Shown: positions 22,317 through 32,504, counted from the stretch's first letter. The stretch is 64,000 nucleotides of DNA from Prochlorococcus sp. AG-409-B05 (GCA_003216075.1 QCJK01000003.1:62001-126000), one strand, 5' to 3'. Notes: generated by a model not told the origin, from the letters alone. Numbers and translations: made by a program.

Positions 22317-23641
22317 CTACTACAAATCGACAACAATGTAATTGGCAAAATCCTCTAGTGGTTGCCAAAAAGTTAATTCAAGAGTGGGGCAAATACGGTC
22401 TGATCTGGCTTGATGGCGACGGAACTAAATTAGGTAGATGGATCACTATGGCAATAGACCCTATTGATCACATATGTTGTCGGGGACGACCTGAAGAACC
22501 TGGAGCCTTAAATCCTTTTGAGGCCTTGAGAAATCTTGAACCAGGCCACTGGACCGGTTGGTTGAGCTATGAAGCGGGCGCTTGGATAGAGCCAACCAAT
22601 CCATGGAAAGCAGATAATATGGCAACCCTTTGGATAGCACGTCATGATCCAGTTTTAAGATTTGATCTTAAAAAACGAGAACTTTGGATAGAAGGAGTCG
22701 ATCCACAAAGATTTCAAAGCCTTCAAACTTGGCTCCAAAAATCAATCACCAAAAATACACTAATAAATTCCAATCAAATAAAAGAAGATATCAAAATACC
22801 AATTGAAACATGGAAATGGCTTACCAGTAAAAAGGATTATATCTACCAAGTGGAGCAAGTAAAAAGTTGGATTGCCAGCGGTGACATTTTCCAGGCAAAT
22901 CTCTCTGCATGTTGCACTACAGCACTGCCTGATAATAGTTGTTTAGTAGATATATTTGGTCAAATCAGAAACAATTGCGCCTCTCCTTTTGGCGGAATGA
23001 TCATCGCATCAGGTTCTGCTCAAGGAGAGGCACTAATATCAACGTCACCCGAGCGATTTCTAAAAGTATTATCGACAGGAGTAGTAGAAAGTAGACCCAT
23101 TAAAGGTACAAGGCCTCGACAAAAAACTATCAAGGACGATTTAGATATGGCAATCGAATTGATATGTAGTGCTAAAGATCGAGCTGAAAATGTAATGATT
23201 GTCGATCTTTTAAGAAATGATTTAGGCAAAGTCTGCACACCAGGGTCAATTCAAGTTCCACAATTAGTTGGTTTAGAAAGCTTTTCACATGTGCATCATC
23301 TAACCTCAATAATCAGAGGATCTCTGAGATCAACCCAAACGTGGGTTGATCTCTTACAAGCATGCTGGCCAGGTGGCTCCATTAGTGGAGCACCCAAACT
23401 CCGAGCATGTCAGCGATTACATGACTTAGAACCAACCGCAAGAGGACCATATTGTGGTTCTATGCTGCACGTAGACTGGAACGGGAACTTTGATAGCAAT
23501 ATTCTCATTCGGTCAATTTTAGTAAAAAATTCTACATTAAGAGTACACGCTGGTTGTGGCATTGTTGCTGAGTCTGACCCATTAACTGAAGCAAATGAAC
23601 TCGATTGGAAATTAATACCTCTCCTCAAATCTCTAACATAA
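22313..23641 (+). CDS. pabB: Aminodeoxychorismate synthase component I PabB
   Basis: Chorismate-using enzyme making 4-amino-4-deoxychorismate for p-aminobenzoate and folate. 442 residues from ATG 22313 (an in-frame TTG at 22307 is less likely). Motifs: [68 protein letters not shown]. No tryptophan-feedback LLES motif is evident, so PabB rather than TrpE, supported by the adjacent pabC. The glutaminase partner is not encoded next to it. Only 3 bp separate it from pabC. Confidence 0.9.
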   Translation: MTTTNRQQCNWQNPLVVAKKLIQEWGKYGLIWLDGDGTKLGRWITMAIDPIDHICCRGRPEEPGALNPFEALRNLEPGHWTGWLSYEAGAWIEPTNPWKADNMATLWIARHDPVLRFDLKKRELWIEGVDPQRFQSLQTWLQKSITKNTLINSNQIKEDIKIPIETWKWLTSKKDYIYQVEQVKSWIASGDIFQANLSACCTTALPDNSCLVDIFGQIRNNCASPFGGMIIASGSAQGEALISTSPERFLKVLSTGVVESRPIKGTRPRQKTIKDDLDMAIELICSAKDRAENVMIVDLLRNDLGKVCTPGSIQVPQLVGLESFSHVHHLTSIIRGSLRSTQTWVDLLQACWPGGSISGAPKLRACQRLHDLEPTARGPYCGSMLHVDWNGNFDSNILIRSILVKNSTLRVHAGCGIVAESDPLTEANELDWKLIPLLKSLT

Positions 23642-23644
23642 ATT

Positions 23645-24484
23645 ATGACCATATCTCATGGAATTGCGTGGATAAATGGAATTTGGGGTAACCCAAAAGA
23701 TTTAACTATTTGTATTCAAAATCAGGTTGTCAAACTTGGAGATGGCATCTTTGAGACAATATTAGTTTTAAATGGTCAACCAAAACTCCTCACAAGCCAT
23801 CTCAATCGCTGGGACCACAGTGCATCTCTATTAAACATGGCCAAGCCACCTGATAAACAATGGCTAAAACCACTTATCAAGGAAGCAATTGAAAGGGCAA
23901 AACTACAAGGAAAAAATGGTATATTGCGACTCAACTGGAGTAGAGGCAACTCTTCAGAACACGGAATTGCTAACCACATCAAGAGACCTGATCATTCAAG
24001 CAACAACTTTTGGCTAGAGTTGAATCCAGGTGAGCCATATTTTAATCCAATATTGGCAATGATTAGTTGTCATGAACAAAGAAACGCCAACAGTCGAGTC
24101 AGTCATTGCAAACACTTTGGATATAGTCAATCCATCCAAGCCAGATATGAGGCAAATAATTCAGGATATGATGAAGCTCTCTTGAAAAGTACAACTGGTG
24201 AAATTTGTTGTGGAGCAACTGCCAACTTACTCGTTAATCGCAATGGCCAATGGCTTACTCCTCGTTTAAAGAGTGGCTGTTTACCTGGCATTATGAGACA
24301 ACAGGGGTTAGAAAAAGGACTTTTCAAAGAAACTAAGCTCTCTCCAGAACCTCAAGCAGAAGATCAATGGCTACTAATTAATAGTCTGAGTTGTAGATCA
24401 ATTGTCAAATTAAATCAATACTCTTTACGCCCCTATACTAATCCCAAGAGTTTATGGGAATCATTAATCAATGAAGAGATTTAA
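23645..24484 (+). CDS. pabC: Aminodeoxychorismate lyase PabC-like (class IV aminotransferase family)
   Basis: 279 residues. PLP-dependent fold type IV enzyme, expected to split aminodeoxychorismate to p-aminobenzoate and pyruvate. Visible segments: LGDGIFETILVLNGQPKLLTSHLNRW, the lysine in SHCKHFGYSQSIQAR that aligns with the catalytic Lys of the family, and YDEALLKSTTGEICCGATANLLV. It closes the run with pabB 3 bp upstream. Family members also include branched-chain and D-amino-acid aminotransferases, so activity is inferred from the pabB neighbour. Convergent with cobA. Confidence 0.88.
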   Translation: MTISHGIAWINGIWGNPKDLTICIQNQVVKLGDGIFETILVLNGQPKLLTSHLNRWDHSASLLNMAKPPDKQWLKPLIKEAIERAKLQGKNGILRLNWSRGNSSEHGIANHIKRPDHSSNNFWLELNPGEPYFNPILAMISCHEQRNANSRVSHCKHFGYSQSIQARYEANNSGYDEALLKSTTGEICCGATANLLVNRNGQWLTPRLKSGCLPGIMRQQGLEKGLFKETKLSPEPQAEDQWLLINSLSCRSIVKLNQYSLRPYTNPKSLWESLINEEI

Positions 24485-24488
24485 AAGT

Positions 24489-25277
24489 TTAATCAAACAA
24501 AATAGGCATTGTTATATTGGCCGGATCTGGTGAGACATCTGCAACTTGAAAATCAACTATTGAGCCAATTACAATTATTACTGGAGACGAAAAATAAAGT
24601 CGACCAGCTTCAGCTGCAAGCTTATCTAGAGAAGCTTTAACATACCTTTGGCCAACAACTGTTCCTTGTTGAATAACTACTGATGGAGTAGATGGATTCA
24701 ACCCACCTGCGATCAATTCAGAAACAATATGTTGAAGGTTATGCAACCCCATATAAATAACCAAAGCATCACTAGCTTTTGACAAAGCTTGCCAATTAAC
24801 TGATGGACGACGTTTATCAATACCTTCATGTCCAGTGACAAAAGTCACAGAAGATCCTGCGCATCGGTGAGTCACAGGAATTCCTATATACGCAGGAACA
24901 GCAATACCTGCAGTAACACCAGGGACTACCTCTACAGATACTCCACGGTCCGTCAAATAAGCAGCTTCTTCTGCCCCCCGACCAAACAAAAAAGGATCTC
25001 CACCCTTAAGACGAACAACACAAGAGTATTCTTGCGCCATGCCAAGAAGTATGGAATTAATCTTGCTCTGTGGAACAGAGTGATGTCCTCGTCTCTTACC
25101 AACAAAATGGCAATGACAAGATGAAGGAACCAAGTCCAGTAGTTCTTGCGGAACTAAAGAGTCATAAATCAGAGCATCACATTGATTTAATAAACGACAA
25201 GCCTTTACAGTCAATAAATCTGGATCGCCGGGTCCAGCACCTACAAGATATACAGTTCCATATTTCACTGATGTCAT
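24489..25277 (-). CDS. cobA: Uroporphyrinogen-III C-methyltransferase CobA (SUMT)
   Basis: SAM-dependent methylation of uroporphyrinogen III to precorrin-2, entry to sirohaem and cobalamin. 262 residues from ATG 25277 (MTSVKYGTVYLVGAGPGDPDL); an in-frame start at 25304 adds nine residues. Motifs: VGAGPGDPDLLTVKACRLL, RLKGGDPFLFGRGAEEA, EVVPGVTAGIAVPAYIGIPVTHR, VIYMGLHNL. Not fused to CysG or UroD domains. Its promoter region (25278-25516) holds a perfect GTA-N8-TAC palindrome, see the separate entry. Confidence 0.93.
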   Translation of the reverse strand: MTSVKYGTVYLVGAGPGDPDLLTVKACRLLNQCDALIYDSLVPQELLDLVPSSCHCHFVGKRRGHHSVPQSKINSILLGMAQEYSCVVRLKGGDPFLFGRGAEEAAYLTDRGVSVEVVPGVTAGIAVPAYIGIPVTHRCAGSSVTFVTGHEGIDKRRPSVNWQALSKASDALVIYMGLHNLQHIVSELIAGGLNPSTPSVVIQQGTVVGQRYVKASLDKLAAEAGRLYFSSPVIIVIGSIVDFQVADVSPDPANITMPILFD

Positions 25278-25445
25278 GGTCAGTACGTCAAAATTCAGTA
25301 GCAAGTAGGCGTCATTAGCTTGCTATCAAACAAGTAAAGCATCAAGGCCGATTTCAAAAATCAATTGTCTCTCCATCTTCTATATCTAATATGAAAGCAA
25401 ACTCAAGTCTTGAAATAAAAATTGTTTAATAGAATCAATAACATT

Positions 25446-25461
25446 AGTAGCAATTGCTACT
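25446..25461. promoter_or_regulatory. Perfect 16-bp palindrome with NtcA-type GTA-N8-TAC core
   Basis: AGTAGCAATTGCTACT at 25446-25461 is a complete palindrome and contains GTAGCAATTGCTAC, which matches the NtcA consensus GTA-N8-TAC exactly. It lies between cobA (minus, start 25277) and the TrpD2-like gene (plus, start 25517). A TATTTT box follows 29 bases later on the plus strand, longer than the 20-24 usual for activation, and no well-spaced TAN3T is obvious on the cobA side. NtcA is the global nitrogen regulator of cyanobacteria; sirohaem for nitrite reductase would make cobA a sensible target. Binding is inferred. Confidence 0.4.
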
Positions 25462-25516
25462 TCATCAATAAATACCGATGAAGAATGATTATTTTTAAAT
25501 AGAAAAGACCTTTATC

Positions 25517-26578
25517 GTGACTGAATCTCAAGAACTATTCAAATTTTACCTGAAAAAAATTGGAAGTGGTGAACATACAAGTCATGGCTTGACACGTGAA
25601 GAATCTGCCAAAGCATTAAAACTAATGATTTCTGGGCAACCGACTCCTGCTCAAATTGGAGCATTTATGATCGCTCATCGTATACGTCGTCCTGAGCCAG
25701 ACGAACTTGCAGGAATGCTTGATACATACTTCGAATTAGGACCCAAACTAATTTCTAAAAAAAATCAACAAAGGCCTATTTGTTTTGGAATGCCATTCGA
25801 TGGACGCTCGAAAACTGCACCAATTTATCCCCTAACAACACTCACTTTGCTCAGTGCAGGTCAACCAGTGATCTTGCAAGGAGGAAAGCGAATGCCGACA
25901 AAATATGGAATTACCACTCTAGAACTTTTCAATGCCTTAGGGTTAAACTTATCGGGATTAACAATTAAACAGGTACAAATTGGCTTTGAAAAAACTGGAT
26001 TTGCCTTTATTTATCAACCAGAACATTTCACTCAAGCCGAAACACTCATCAGTTATCGAGATGAACTAGGCAAACGACCACCAATAGCAAGCATGGAACT
26101 TTTATGGACAGCTCATCAAGGTAACCACTTAATTATCAGTGGATTTGTGCATCCTCCAACTGAAAGCAGAGCTTGGCAAACCCTCAAATTAATAGGGGAA
26201 CCAAATATGATTTCTATAAAAGGCCTTGAAGGAAGTACTGACCTCTCAACAGGTAGGGCTTGTATAACCGGCGTAATGAAAAATGCTGAAATGAAAAGAA
26301 TAATCCTTCATCCAGAAGAAGGTAATTATGCCTGTAAAGATGAAAGATGGATAGAGTTTGCAGACTGGAAAGAAAAAGCTATACAATTGCTTCAACAAAA
26401 AGGAGCATTGAGGAATGCTGTAATTTGGAATTCCGGTGTTTATTTATGGTTAAGTGAAAACACAAAAACACTAAAGGAAGGACTCAACAAGGCTGAAGAT
26501 ATTGTCATGTCTAATTCAAATAAATCTACTTTAGAGGCTCTGATCAACTGGAGGAACCAGCTTGATATCACTGAATGA
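25517..26578 (+). CDS. Anthranilate phosphoribosyltransferase-like protein (TrpD2 / glycosyltransferase family 3)
   Basis: 353 residues, GTG start. Resembles the TrpD2/YbiB group that keeps the TrpD fold. N-terminal helical domain LTREESAKALKLMISGQPTPAQIGAFMIAHRIRRPEPDELAGML, then a Rossmann-like PRPP domain with FGMPFDGRSKTAPIYPLTTLTLLSAGQPVILQGGKRMPTKYGITTLELFNALG. The usual TrpD glycine-rich GTGGD loop is not present, so it is probably not the tryptophan enzyme. Known YbiB relatives bind nucleic acid; function here is open. Confidence 0.75.
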   Translation: MTESQELFKFYLKKIGSGEHTSHGLTREESAKALKLMISGQPTPAQIGAFMIAHRIRRPEPDELAGMLDTYFELGPKLISKKNQQRPICFGMPFDGRSKTAPIYPLTTLTLLSAGQPVILQGGKRMPTKYGITTLELFNALGLNLSGLTIKQVQIGFEKTGFAFIYQPEHFTQAETLISYRDELGKRPPIASMELLWTAHQGNHLIISGFVHPPTESRAWQTLKLIGEPNMISIKGLEGSTDLSTGRACITGVMKNAEMKRIILHPEEGNYACKDERWIEFADWKEKAIQLLQQKGALRNAVIWNSGVYLWLSENTKTLKEGLNKAEDIVMSNSNKSTLEALINWRNQLDITE

Positions 26579-27137
26579 TTATGCTAATTGATAATAATTG
26601 ATTTTTCAATAGCAAATCATTCAGCGGAGCAATAAAACATCTTTTCCATAAAAAATCTAACTAAAACCACTAATAATTGCTATGGTTTGAAGTTTATTAA
26701 TTGTCCATATATTCTCAAAGAGTCTAAAACTAAATATACTTACTATGGTTGTGAACAATATTTGGCGTTCTTAATACGCTTCCAATTCTATGGGGTTAAT
26801 CAAGAGAAGTATGAGCTCCATACATAAATCATCCAAAACAATAAAGTAAAGCCAAGCTATCAATCACAAAGGCTGCGATACTCATTTTCATAGGTGATAA
26901 AACCAAATCACTCAATCAGGCTACTTCTAAAGCACCTTTAACCAGGCTAATCCAGGCAATGAGTTAATTTGAGAGAGGGTAGAACTACTTGTCACTGGAA
27001 GAGAAATTTCATGTACATAGACACTTCTCACTAGATTGAAATCAAATCTTTCAAGTGAATTTCAAAATGTTTAGAGCAAATTGATGTCTCAACCATCAAA
27101 TCCAATGACCTAATTCCGTGAGATCATTAAATCCATC
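26579..27137. other. 559-bp intergenic region without a convincing gene
   Basis: AT-rich spacer between the TrpD2-like gene and the MFS gene on the same strand. On the plus strand I found only very short frames (for example a 19-residue one near 26791); on the minus strand nothing beyond about 20 residues. No tRNA cloverleaf and no clear terminator. It may hold promoters for the MFS gene or the remains of a lost gene, but nothing in the sequence decides this. Confidence 0.6.
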
Positions 27138-28403
27138 ATGATGAGCACAACTGTCCCAAAACCAAAAATTCCAACACTTCTCAGTGCTTTTATTACTCTC
27201 CTAAACGACAGATTAGGAGAAACAATCGTCTTTCCCTTATTACCTTTTTTATTAGAGCGATTCACAAGCAGTGGAAGTACTCTAGGGCTCCTGGCAGGTA
27301 CATATGCAATATCTCAATTTGCTGTAGCTCCTCTAATTGGAGCCTTAAGTGATCGATTTGGTCGCAAACCAATAATCATTAGTTGTGTTTCTGGCTCGGT
27401 CATCGGACTTGTGTTATTTGCTGTCACAGTAAGCCTTAATTGGAACAGTTTCTTACCAGCATGGGCTGCAATTTTACCGCTCATTTGCCTATTTACTGCA
27501 AGGGTAATTGACGGAATAAGTGGAGGAACTGCAGCTACAGCTACTGCAATTTTAGCTGATATTTCAACACCAGAAAATCGTGCAAAAACTTTTGGTCTAA
27601 TTGGTGTGGCATTTGGACTAGGCTTTATACTTGGACCCGGTCTTGGGACAAGTCTTGCACAATTTAGTGTGACACTTCCAGTTTGGGCAGCAAGCGTCTT
27701 TGCATTGATAAATTTATACCTAGTCATCTTTTTTCTTCCAGAAACCTTACCTAAGGCTAAACGAAATTCCCTACCTCGCAAAAGACAATTAAACCCACTT
27801 AGTCAACTAAAAAATGTTTTTGAAAATCCATTATCTAGAAAAGTATGTTTAGCATTTTTCATATTTTTTATGGCATTTAATGGCTTCACAGCTATTTTAG
27901 TATTGTATCTCAAAGAATCATTTAATTGGGGGCCTCAACTTTCTAGTCAAGCTTTTATTGTTGTAGGAGTCGTAGCTATGATTGTACAAGGTGGGTTAAT
28001 AGGGCCTCTAGTAAAATTATTTGGAGAAAGAAGACTAACTCTTGCAGGTACTGGTTTCGTTATCACAGGATGCATACTCTTAACACTTGCCAACATCAAC
28101 AATTCAATCCCCACAGTTTTCAGCTCAGTTGCGTTACTAGCAATTGGTACTGGACTTGTCACGCCATGTCTGAGAGCATTAATCTCGCGCAGACTAAATG
28201 AAAATGGGCAAGGCGTTATCTTAGGTAGCCTACAAGGACTACAAAGTCTTGGAACTTTCTTAGGAGCAACATTTGCTGGGTTGTCTTATGACTTAATAGG
28301 ACATAAAAGTCCATTCTTTGGCACAACACTACTACTGATCATAGTCATTATACTAATTACAGGTAATGAATTCTCTGAGGCCAAAAGAGACTCTAGTTTA
28401 TGA
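27138..28403 (+). CDS. Major facilitator superfamily transporter (TetA-like)
   Basis: 421 residues, twelve hydrophobic segments. The N-terminal half shows the drug-efflux layout: motif A GALSDRFGRKPIIISC, then PENRAKTFGLIGVAFGLGFILGPGLG, typical motif C-like GxLGP of drug/proton antiporters. A hydrophilic loop (LPKAKRNSLPRKRQLNPLSQLKNVF) separates the two halves. Substrate cannot be deduced; efflux of small molecules is the family norm. Starts MMSTTVPKPKIPTLL; ppk follows 78 bp downstream but no functional link is apparent. Confidence 0.82.
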   Translation: MMSTTVPKPKIPTLLSAFITLLNDRLGETIVFPLLPFLLERFTSSGSTLGLLAGTYAISQFAVAPLIGALSDRFGRKPIIISCVSGSVIGLVLFAVTVSLNWNSFLPAWAAILPLICLFTARVIDGISGGTAATATAILADISTPENRAKTFGLIGVAFGLGFILGPGLGTSLAQFSVTLPVWAASVFALINLYLVIFFLPETLPKAKRNSLPRKRQLNPLSQLKNVFENPLSRKVCLAFFIFFMAFNGFTAILVLYLKESFNWGPQLSSQAFIVVGVVAMIVQGGLIGPLVKLFGERRLTLAGTGFVITGCILLTLANINNSIPTVFSSVALLAIGTGLVTPCLRALISRRLNENGQGVILGSLQGLQSLGTFLGATFAGLSYDLIGHKSPFFGTTLLLIIVIILITGNEFSEAKRDSSL

Positions 28404-28481
28404 TAAATATTAAATGCGTAGTATTTATTACGACAGTCCCCATCCAGCCTTGTTCAGGCTTCTCATATTGAAGCTAAATAC

Positions 28482-30614
28482 ATGAAAAAAGATTATTCAG
28501 AACAACACCTTTTTATAAATCGCGAAAAAAGTTGGCTTGACTTTAATGAACGTGTATTATTACAAGCATTAGACACTCGCACGCCGCCATTAGAACAAGC
28601 AAAATTTAGTGCAATTTTCAGCAATAATCTTGATGAATTTTTCATGGTTCGGGTTGCATCATTGAAATCACAAGTAGAAGCAGGCATAACTAAAAAGAGT
28701 GAAGATGGTCAAAGCGCTTCAAATCAACTAAATAATATTCGATTACAAATCCTTTCTTTAATCAAAAAGCAACAAAATCATTATCTTATAGATCTAAAAA
28801 AACGACTAACAAAAGAGAAGGTTTATATTCTTGATTATGAAGAACTAACTCCTAAGCAATGCCTTTGGGTGAATAAATATTTCGAGAAATCTATTTTTCC
28901 TGTTTTAACTCCTCTAGCTGTTGATCCAGCCCATCCTTTCCCATTTGTAAGTAATCTAAGCCTAAATCTTGCTGTCCTCATTTGCGATCCACATACAAAA
29001 CAAAAACAATTTGCACGTATCAAGGTTCCTCGTAAAACCATGGAGAGGTTAATTCCTATCCCAACAAGTCTCAATCAAAGAGATCCACAGTCCCTTTACA
29101 CTGCCATACCAATTGAACAGATTGTTGCTGCTAATTTAAAACTACTATTTCCTGGAATGGAAATAGTAGAACATTACTTATTCCGTGTTACTCGTGATGC
29201 AGATCTTGCATTAAGAGATATCGAAGCAGATGATCTTATGAGTGCATTAGAAGAAGGTTTACGCAAACGTCGAACTGGAGGGGAAATCGTAAGACTTGAA
29301 GTTTCCAAACAAATGCCAAAAGAATTGAGCAATTTATTACTAAAAAGCATGGGTCTTGAAAAAGATGATCTTTATCAAATAGACGGATTACTTGGCATGG
29401 ATGAACTGTTTAGCTTAAGTACTCTTCCCTTTGAACAAATTAAATTTAAGCCTCATAAGGGTTTAACTCCAGTAATTTTACAAAAAAGTCAACAATGCTT
29501 ATTAGGGCAAAAGTCACATGATGAATATAAATTTGAAAGCATCTTTTCTATTATTCAACGTAAAGATATTCTGCTGATGCATCCATATGATCTTTTTGAC
29601 AGTTCTGTTGAAGAATTTATAAATCAAGCAGCTGATGATCCACTTGTAATGGCAATCAAAATGACTCTATATCGTATTTCAAAAGATTCAGCAATTATCA
29701 AAGCCTTAATTCGAGCGGTCGAAAATGGAAAACAAGTTATGGCATTAGTTGAATTACAAGCTCGATTTGATGAAGACAATAATATTCAATGGGCCAGACA
29801 TTTAGAACAGTCAGGCGTTCATGTTGTCTATGGTGTTCTAGGCCTTAAAACACATACAAAAATTACTTTAGTGGTACGTAAAGAAAATTCAAATCTTCAA
29901 AGCTATGTACATATAGGAACAGGTAATTATAATTCAAAAAGTGCCAAAAACTATACTGATTTAGGATTATTATCTGCTGATCCAGAATTAGGCAAAGATC
30001 TCGTACAACTATTTAATTATCTAACTGGATTTTCAAAACAACAATCATTTCGAAAACTTTTAGTCGCTCCAGTCACCCTCAGGAAAGGGATAGAATCATT
30101 AATTGATCGTGAAATTGATCATGCTAAAAATGGTAGAACTGGACACATACGAGCCAAACTTAACTCCTTAGTTGATTCGTCCATTATTAACAAGCTATAC
30201 AAAGCTTCCAATGCAGGAGTAAAAATAGAGCTGATCATCAGAGGCATGTGTTGTCTTTATCCAAACAAAGCTGGATTAAGCGAAAACATAAGAGTAATTA
30301 GTATCATTGGTAGATTTCTAGAACATTCACGTATTTTTTGGTTTGGAAATCATGAGGAATCAGAAGTCTATATTGGAAGCGCAGATTGGATGAGACGAAA
30401 TTTGGACAGGCGAGTAGAAGCAGTTACACCTATTCATGACAAGGACCTAAAGAAAAAGTTAGAAGGACTACTAGAACTATATCTAGATGACAACCGAGGA
30501 GCTTGGGAAATGCAAAATGATGGAAGCTATGTCCAGCGACACCCAAATGAAACAGAAATATGCTCTCAAACTCAATTAATAGAGCTCTGGGATAAAGACA
30601 TATCCAAAGTATAA
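28482..30614 (+). CDS. ppk: Polyphosphate kinase Ppk1
   Basis: Forms polyphosphate from ATP. 710 residues, usual size. N-terminal domain (FINREKSWLDFNERVLLQALDTRTPPLEQAKFSAIFSNNLDEFFMVR), the two phospholipase-D-like domains with HPYDLFDSSVEEFI, GLKTHTKITLVVRKE (the autophosphorylated His lies in KTHTK) and the GTGNYNSKSAKNYTDLGLLS motif; RRNLDRRVEAVTPI near the C-terminus is typical. Cytoplasmic or membrane-associated. Followed by 176 bp of spacer and a sigma factor. Confidence 0.96.
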   Translation: MKKDYSEQHLFINREKSWLDFNERVLLQALDTRTPPLEQAKFSAIFSNNLDEFFMVRVASLKSQVEAGITKKSEDGQSASNQLNNIRLQILSLIKKQQNHYLIDLKKRLTKEKVYILDYEELTPKQCLWVNKYFEKSIFPVLTPLAVDPAHPFPFVSNLSLNLAVLICDPHTKQKQFARIKVPRKTMERLIPIPTSLNQRDPQSLYTAIPIEQIVAANLKLLFPGMEIVEHYLFRVTRDADLALRDIEADDLMSALEEGLRKRRTGGEIVRLEVSKQMPKELSNLLLKSMGLEKDDLYQIDGLLGMDELFSLSTLPFEQIKFKPHKGLTPVILQKSQQCLLGQKSHDEYKFESIFSIIQRKDILLMHPYDLFDSSVEEFINQAADDPLVMAIKMTLYRISKDSAIIKALIRAVENGKQVMALVELQARFDEDNNIQWARHLEQSGVHVVYGVLGLKTHTKITLVVRKENSNLQSYVHIGTGNYNSKSAKNYTDLGLLSADPELGKDLVQLFNYLTGFSKQQSFRKLLVAPVTLRKGIESLIDREIDHAKNGRTGHIRAKLNSLVDSSIINKLYKASNAGVKIELIIRGMCCLYPNKAGLSENIRVISIIGRFLEHSRIFWFGNHEESEVYIGSADWMRRNLDRRVEAVTPIHDKDLKKKLEGLLELYLDDNRGAWEMQNDGSYVQRHPNETEICSQTQLIELWDKDISKV

Positions 30615-30793
30615 TTACTTAGACAAATAAGAAGAGATCTCTAAAAATTTTTCACCATGTTCATGGTATTACCGAGTAAGAAATATGCTTTTGGCTTGTG
30701 CATAGTTTACTGAAAGATTTCCGATTTATTATGTCTAAATTGGTATAAAAGTGCTAAATTCCGGCCAAATCTAATTTTTAGGAGGCCAGGGTG

Positions 30794-31819
30794 ATGGGGA
30801 TCCCTCTGGAATCTGAAAAGGATTCTTTAGTAATCCAATCAGATCAAGACGCTTTAGCATCAAAGTCAGCTGAAACAACAAGCAAAAATAGATTTAAAAG
30901 TCAACAATCTCGAGGACAACAACGTACAAATGGGCGTCTAGGAACAGATGCTATCGGCTTCTATCTAAGCAGTATTGGAAGAATTCCTCTTCTCACTCCA
31001 GCAGAAGAAATTGAATTAGCTCACCACGTTCAAGGAATGAAAGAATTATTGAACATATCCAAAGATGATCTAAGTCGTCGTCAAAAGCACCAAATTCGAA
31101 TGGGGAAACGTGCACGTGATCGAATGATGGCAGCGAACCTTAGACTTGTTGTAAGTGTGGCCAAAAAATACCAAAATCAAGGCCTAGAGCTTCTAGATTT
31201 AGTACAAGAAGGAGCCATTGGCTTAGAACGAGCAGTCGACAAATTTGATCCAGCTATGGGATATAAGTTTTCAACCTATGCATATTGGTGGATTAGGCAA
31301 GGCATGACCAGAGCAATTGACAACAGCGCACGCACAATTCGTCTCCCAATTCATATCAGTGAAAAACTTTCTAAAATGCGCCGTATTTCTAGAGAGTTAT
31401 CTCACCGATTTGGTCGTCAACCCAATCGATTAGAACTAGCTCATGCAATGGGTATAGAACCTAAAGACTTAGAAGACTTAGTTTCACAAAGTGCACCATG
31501 CGCCTCACTTGATGCCCATGCACGTGGCGAAGAAGATCGCAGCACTCTTGGTGAACTTATTCCCGACCCCAATGGTGATGAACCTATGGAAGGAATGGAT
31601 CGCAGCATTCAAAAAGAACACCTAGGTGGGTGGTTGTCGCAGTTGAATGAAAGAGAACAAAAAATACTTCGATTAAGATTTGGACTTAATGGAGAAGAAC
31701 CTTTAACACTTGCCGAAATCGGAAGACAAATCAATGTCTCCAGAGAACGTGTAAGACAATTAGAGGCAAAAGCAATCCTAAAATTACGAGTCATGACTAC
31801 TCACCAACAAGCTGCATAA
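30794..31819 (+). CDS. Sigma-70 family group 2 RNA polymerase sigma factor
   Basis: 341 residues from ATG 30794, with GGAGG at 30781-30785 (8 bases); an adjacent GTG at 30791 is the longer option. A low-complexity polar N-terminus of about 45 residues precedes region 1.2 (DAIGFYLSSIGRIPLLTPAEEIELAHHVQ). Regions 2, 3 and 4 are complete (ANLRLVVSVAKKYQNQGLELLDLVQEGAIGLERAVDKF; FSTYAYWWIRQGMTRAID; LNEREQKILRLRFGLNGEEPLTLAEIGRQINVSRERVRQLEAK). Closer to the housekeeping consensus than the sigma at 18048. Group 2 by length. It may be co-transcribed with the phytol-kinase-like gene 8 bp downstream. Confidence 0.9.
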   Translation: MGIPLESEKDSLVIQSDQDALASKSAETTSKNRFKSQQSRGQQRTNGRLGTDAIGFYLSSIGRIPLLTPAEEIELAHHVQGMKELLNISKDDLSRRQKHQIRMGKRARDRMMAANLRLVVSVAKKYQNQGLELLDLVQEGAIGLERAVDKFDPAMGYKFSTYAYWWIRQGMTRAIDNSARTIRLPIHISEKLSKMRRISRELSHRFGRQPNRLELAHAMGIEPKDLEDLVSQSAPCASLDAHARGEEDRSTLGELIPDPNGDEPMEGMDRSIQKEHLGGWLSQLNEREQKILRLRFGLNGEEPLTLAEIGRQINVSRERVRQLEAKAILKLRVMTTHQQAA

Positions 31820-31827
31820 ATCAAAAT

Positions 31828-32481
31828 TTGAATACCATCAAATCAATATTAATTATTGTTGGTTGGATAGGAATAGTCCTTATATCAGCCATTAAATGTA
31901 AAGCAATATGGCCAGAACAAAAAGAATTGAGCCGGAAAATTGTTCATATAGGTACTGGACCTGTCATTCCATTAGCCTGGTGGCTAGATATTTCAGCAAA
32001 TATAGCAATTCCTATTGCAATGTTCATTACTTGTGCTCTTTTAATCAATTTCAAATGGCGAATAATTCCTACCATTGAAGATATTTCGAGAAAAAGTATT
32101 GGCACTATTGCCTATGGATTAAGTATATCTATATTATTAATTATATTTTGGAATAATAATCCGTTAGCGGTATGCTCAGGTGTTCTAGTAATGGCATTCG
32201 GGGACGGCCTTGCAGGGTTAATCGGTTATACAATTCAATCTCCTAGCTGGCTAATATTTGGCCAAAAAAAATCAATAGCTGGTACAACTACGATGATTTT
32301 TATGAGTAGTATAATCTTAATATTAACTACATTTTGCAGTGGAGGAGAGCTACATTCACTACCAATACTTGGAATAGCCTTATTAGCAACACTACTGGAA
32401 CAAATAGGCCCATGGGGAATCGACAATATAACTGTGCCAATTGGAATAGGATTTGCCTGGACCTGGATGGTAGGCCTATAA
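31828..32481 (+). CDS. Phytol kinase/dolichol kinase-like membrane protein
   Basis: 217 residues from TTG 31828, six or so membrane helices. Family motifs: ELSRKIVHIGTGPVIPLAWWL, LVMAFGDGLAGLIGY (GDG(L)A), the KKSIAGTTTMIF loop, and LEQIGPWGIDNITVPIGIG (E-x-n-P-x-G-x-DN-x-x-VP). In cyanobacteria such CTP-dependent kinases can recycle phytol from chlorophyll towards tocopherol; the substrate cannot be told from sequence. Starts eight bases after the sigma gene. Convergent with the DAHP synthase gene. Confidence 0.8.
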   Translation: MNTIKSILIIVGWIGIVLISAIKCKAIWPEQKELSRKIVHIGTGPVIPLAWWLDISANIAIPIAMFITCALLINFKWRIIPTIEDISRKSIGTIAYGLSISILLIIFWNNNPLAVCSGVLVMAFGDGLAGLIGYTIQSPSWLIFGQKKSIAGTTTMIFMSSIILILTTFCSGGELHSLPILGIALLATLLEQIGPWGIDNITVPIGIGFAWTWMVGL

Positions 32482-32504
32482 AAACAAGAAGAAAAGCTAG
32501 AGTA

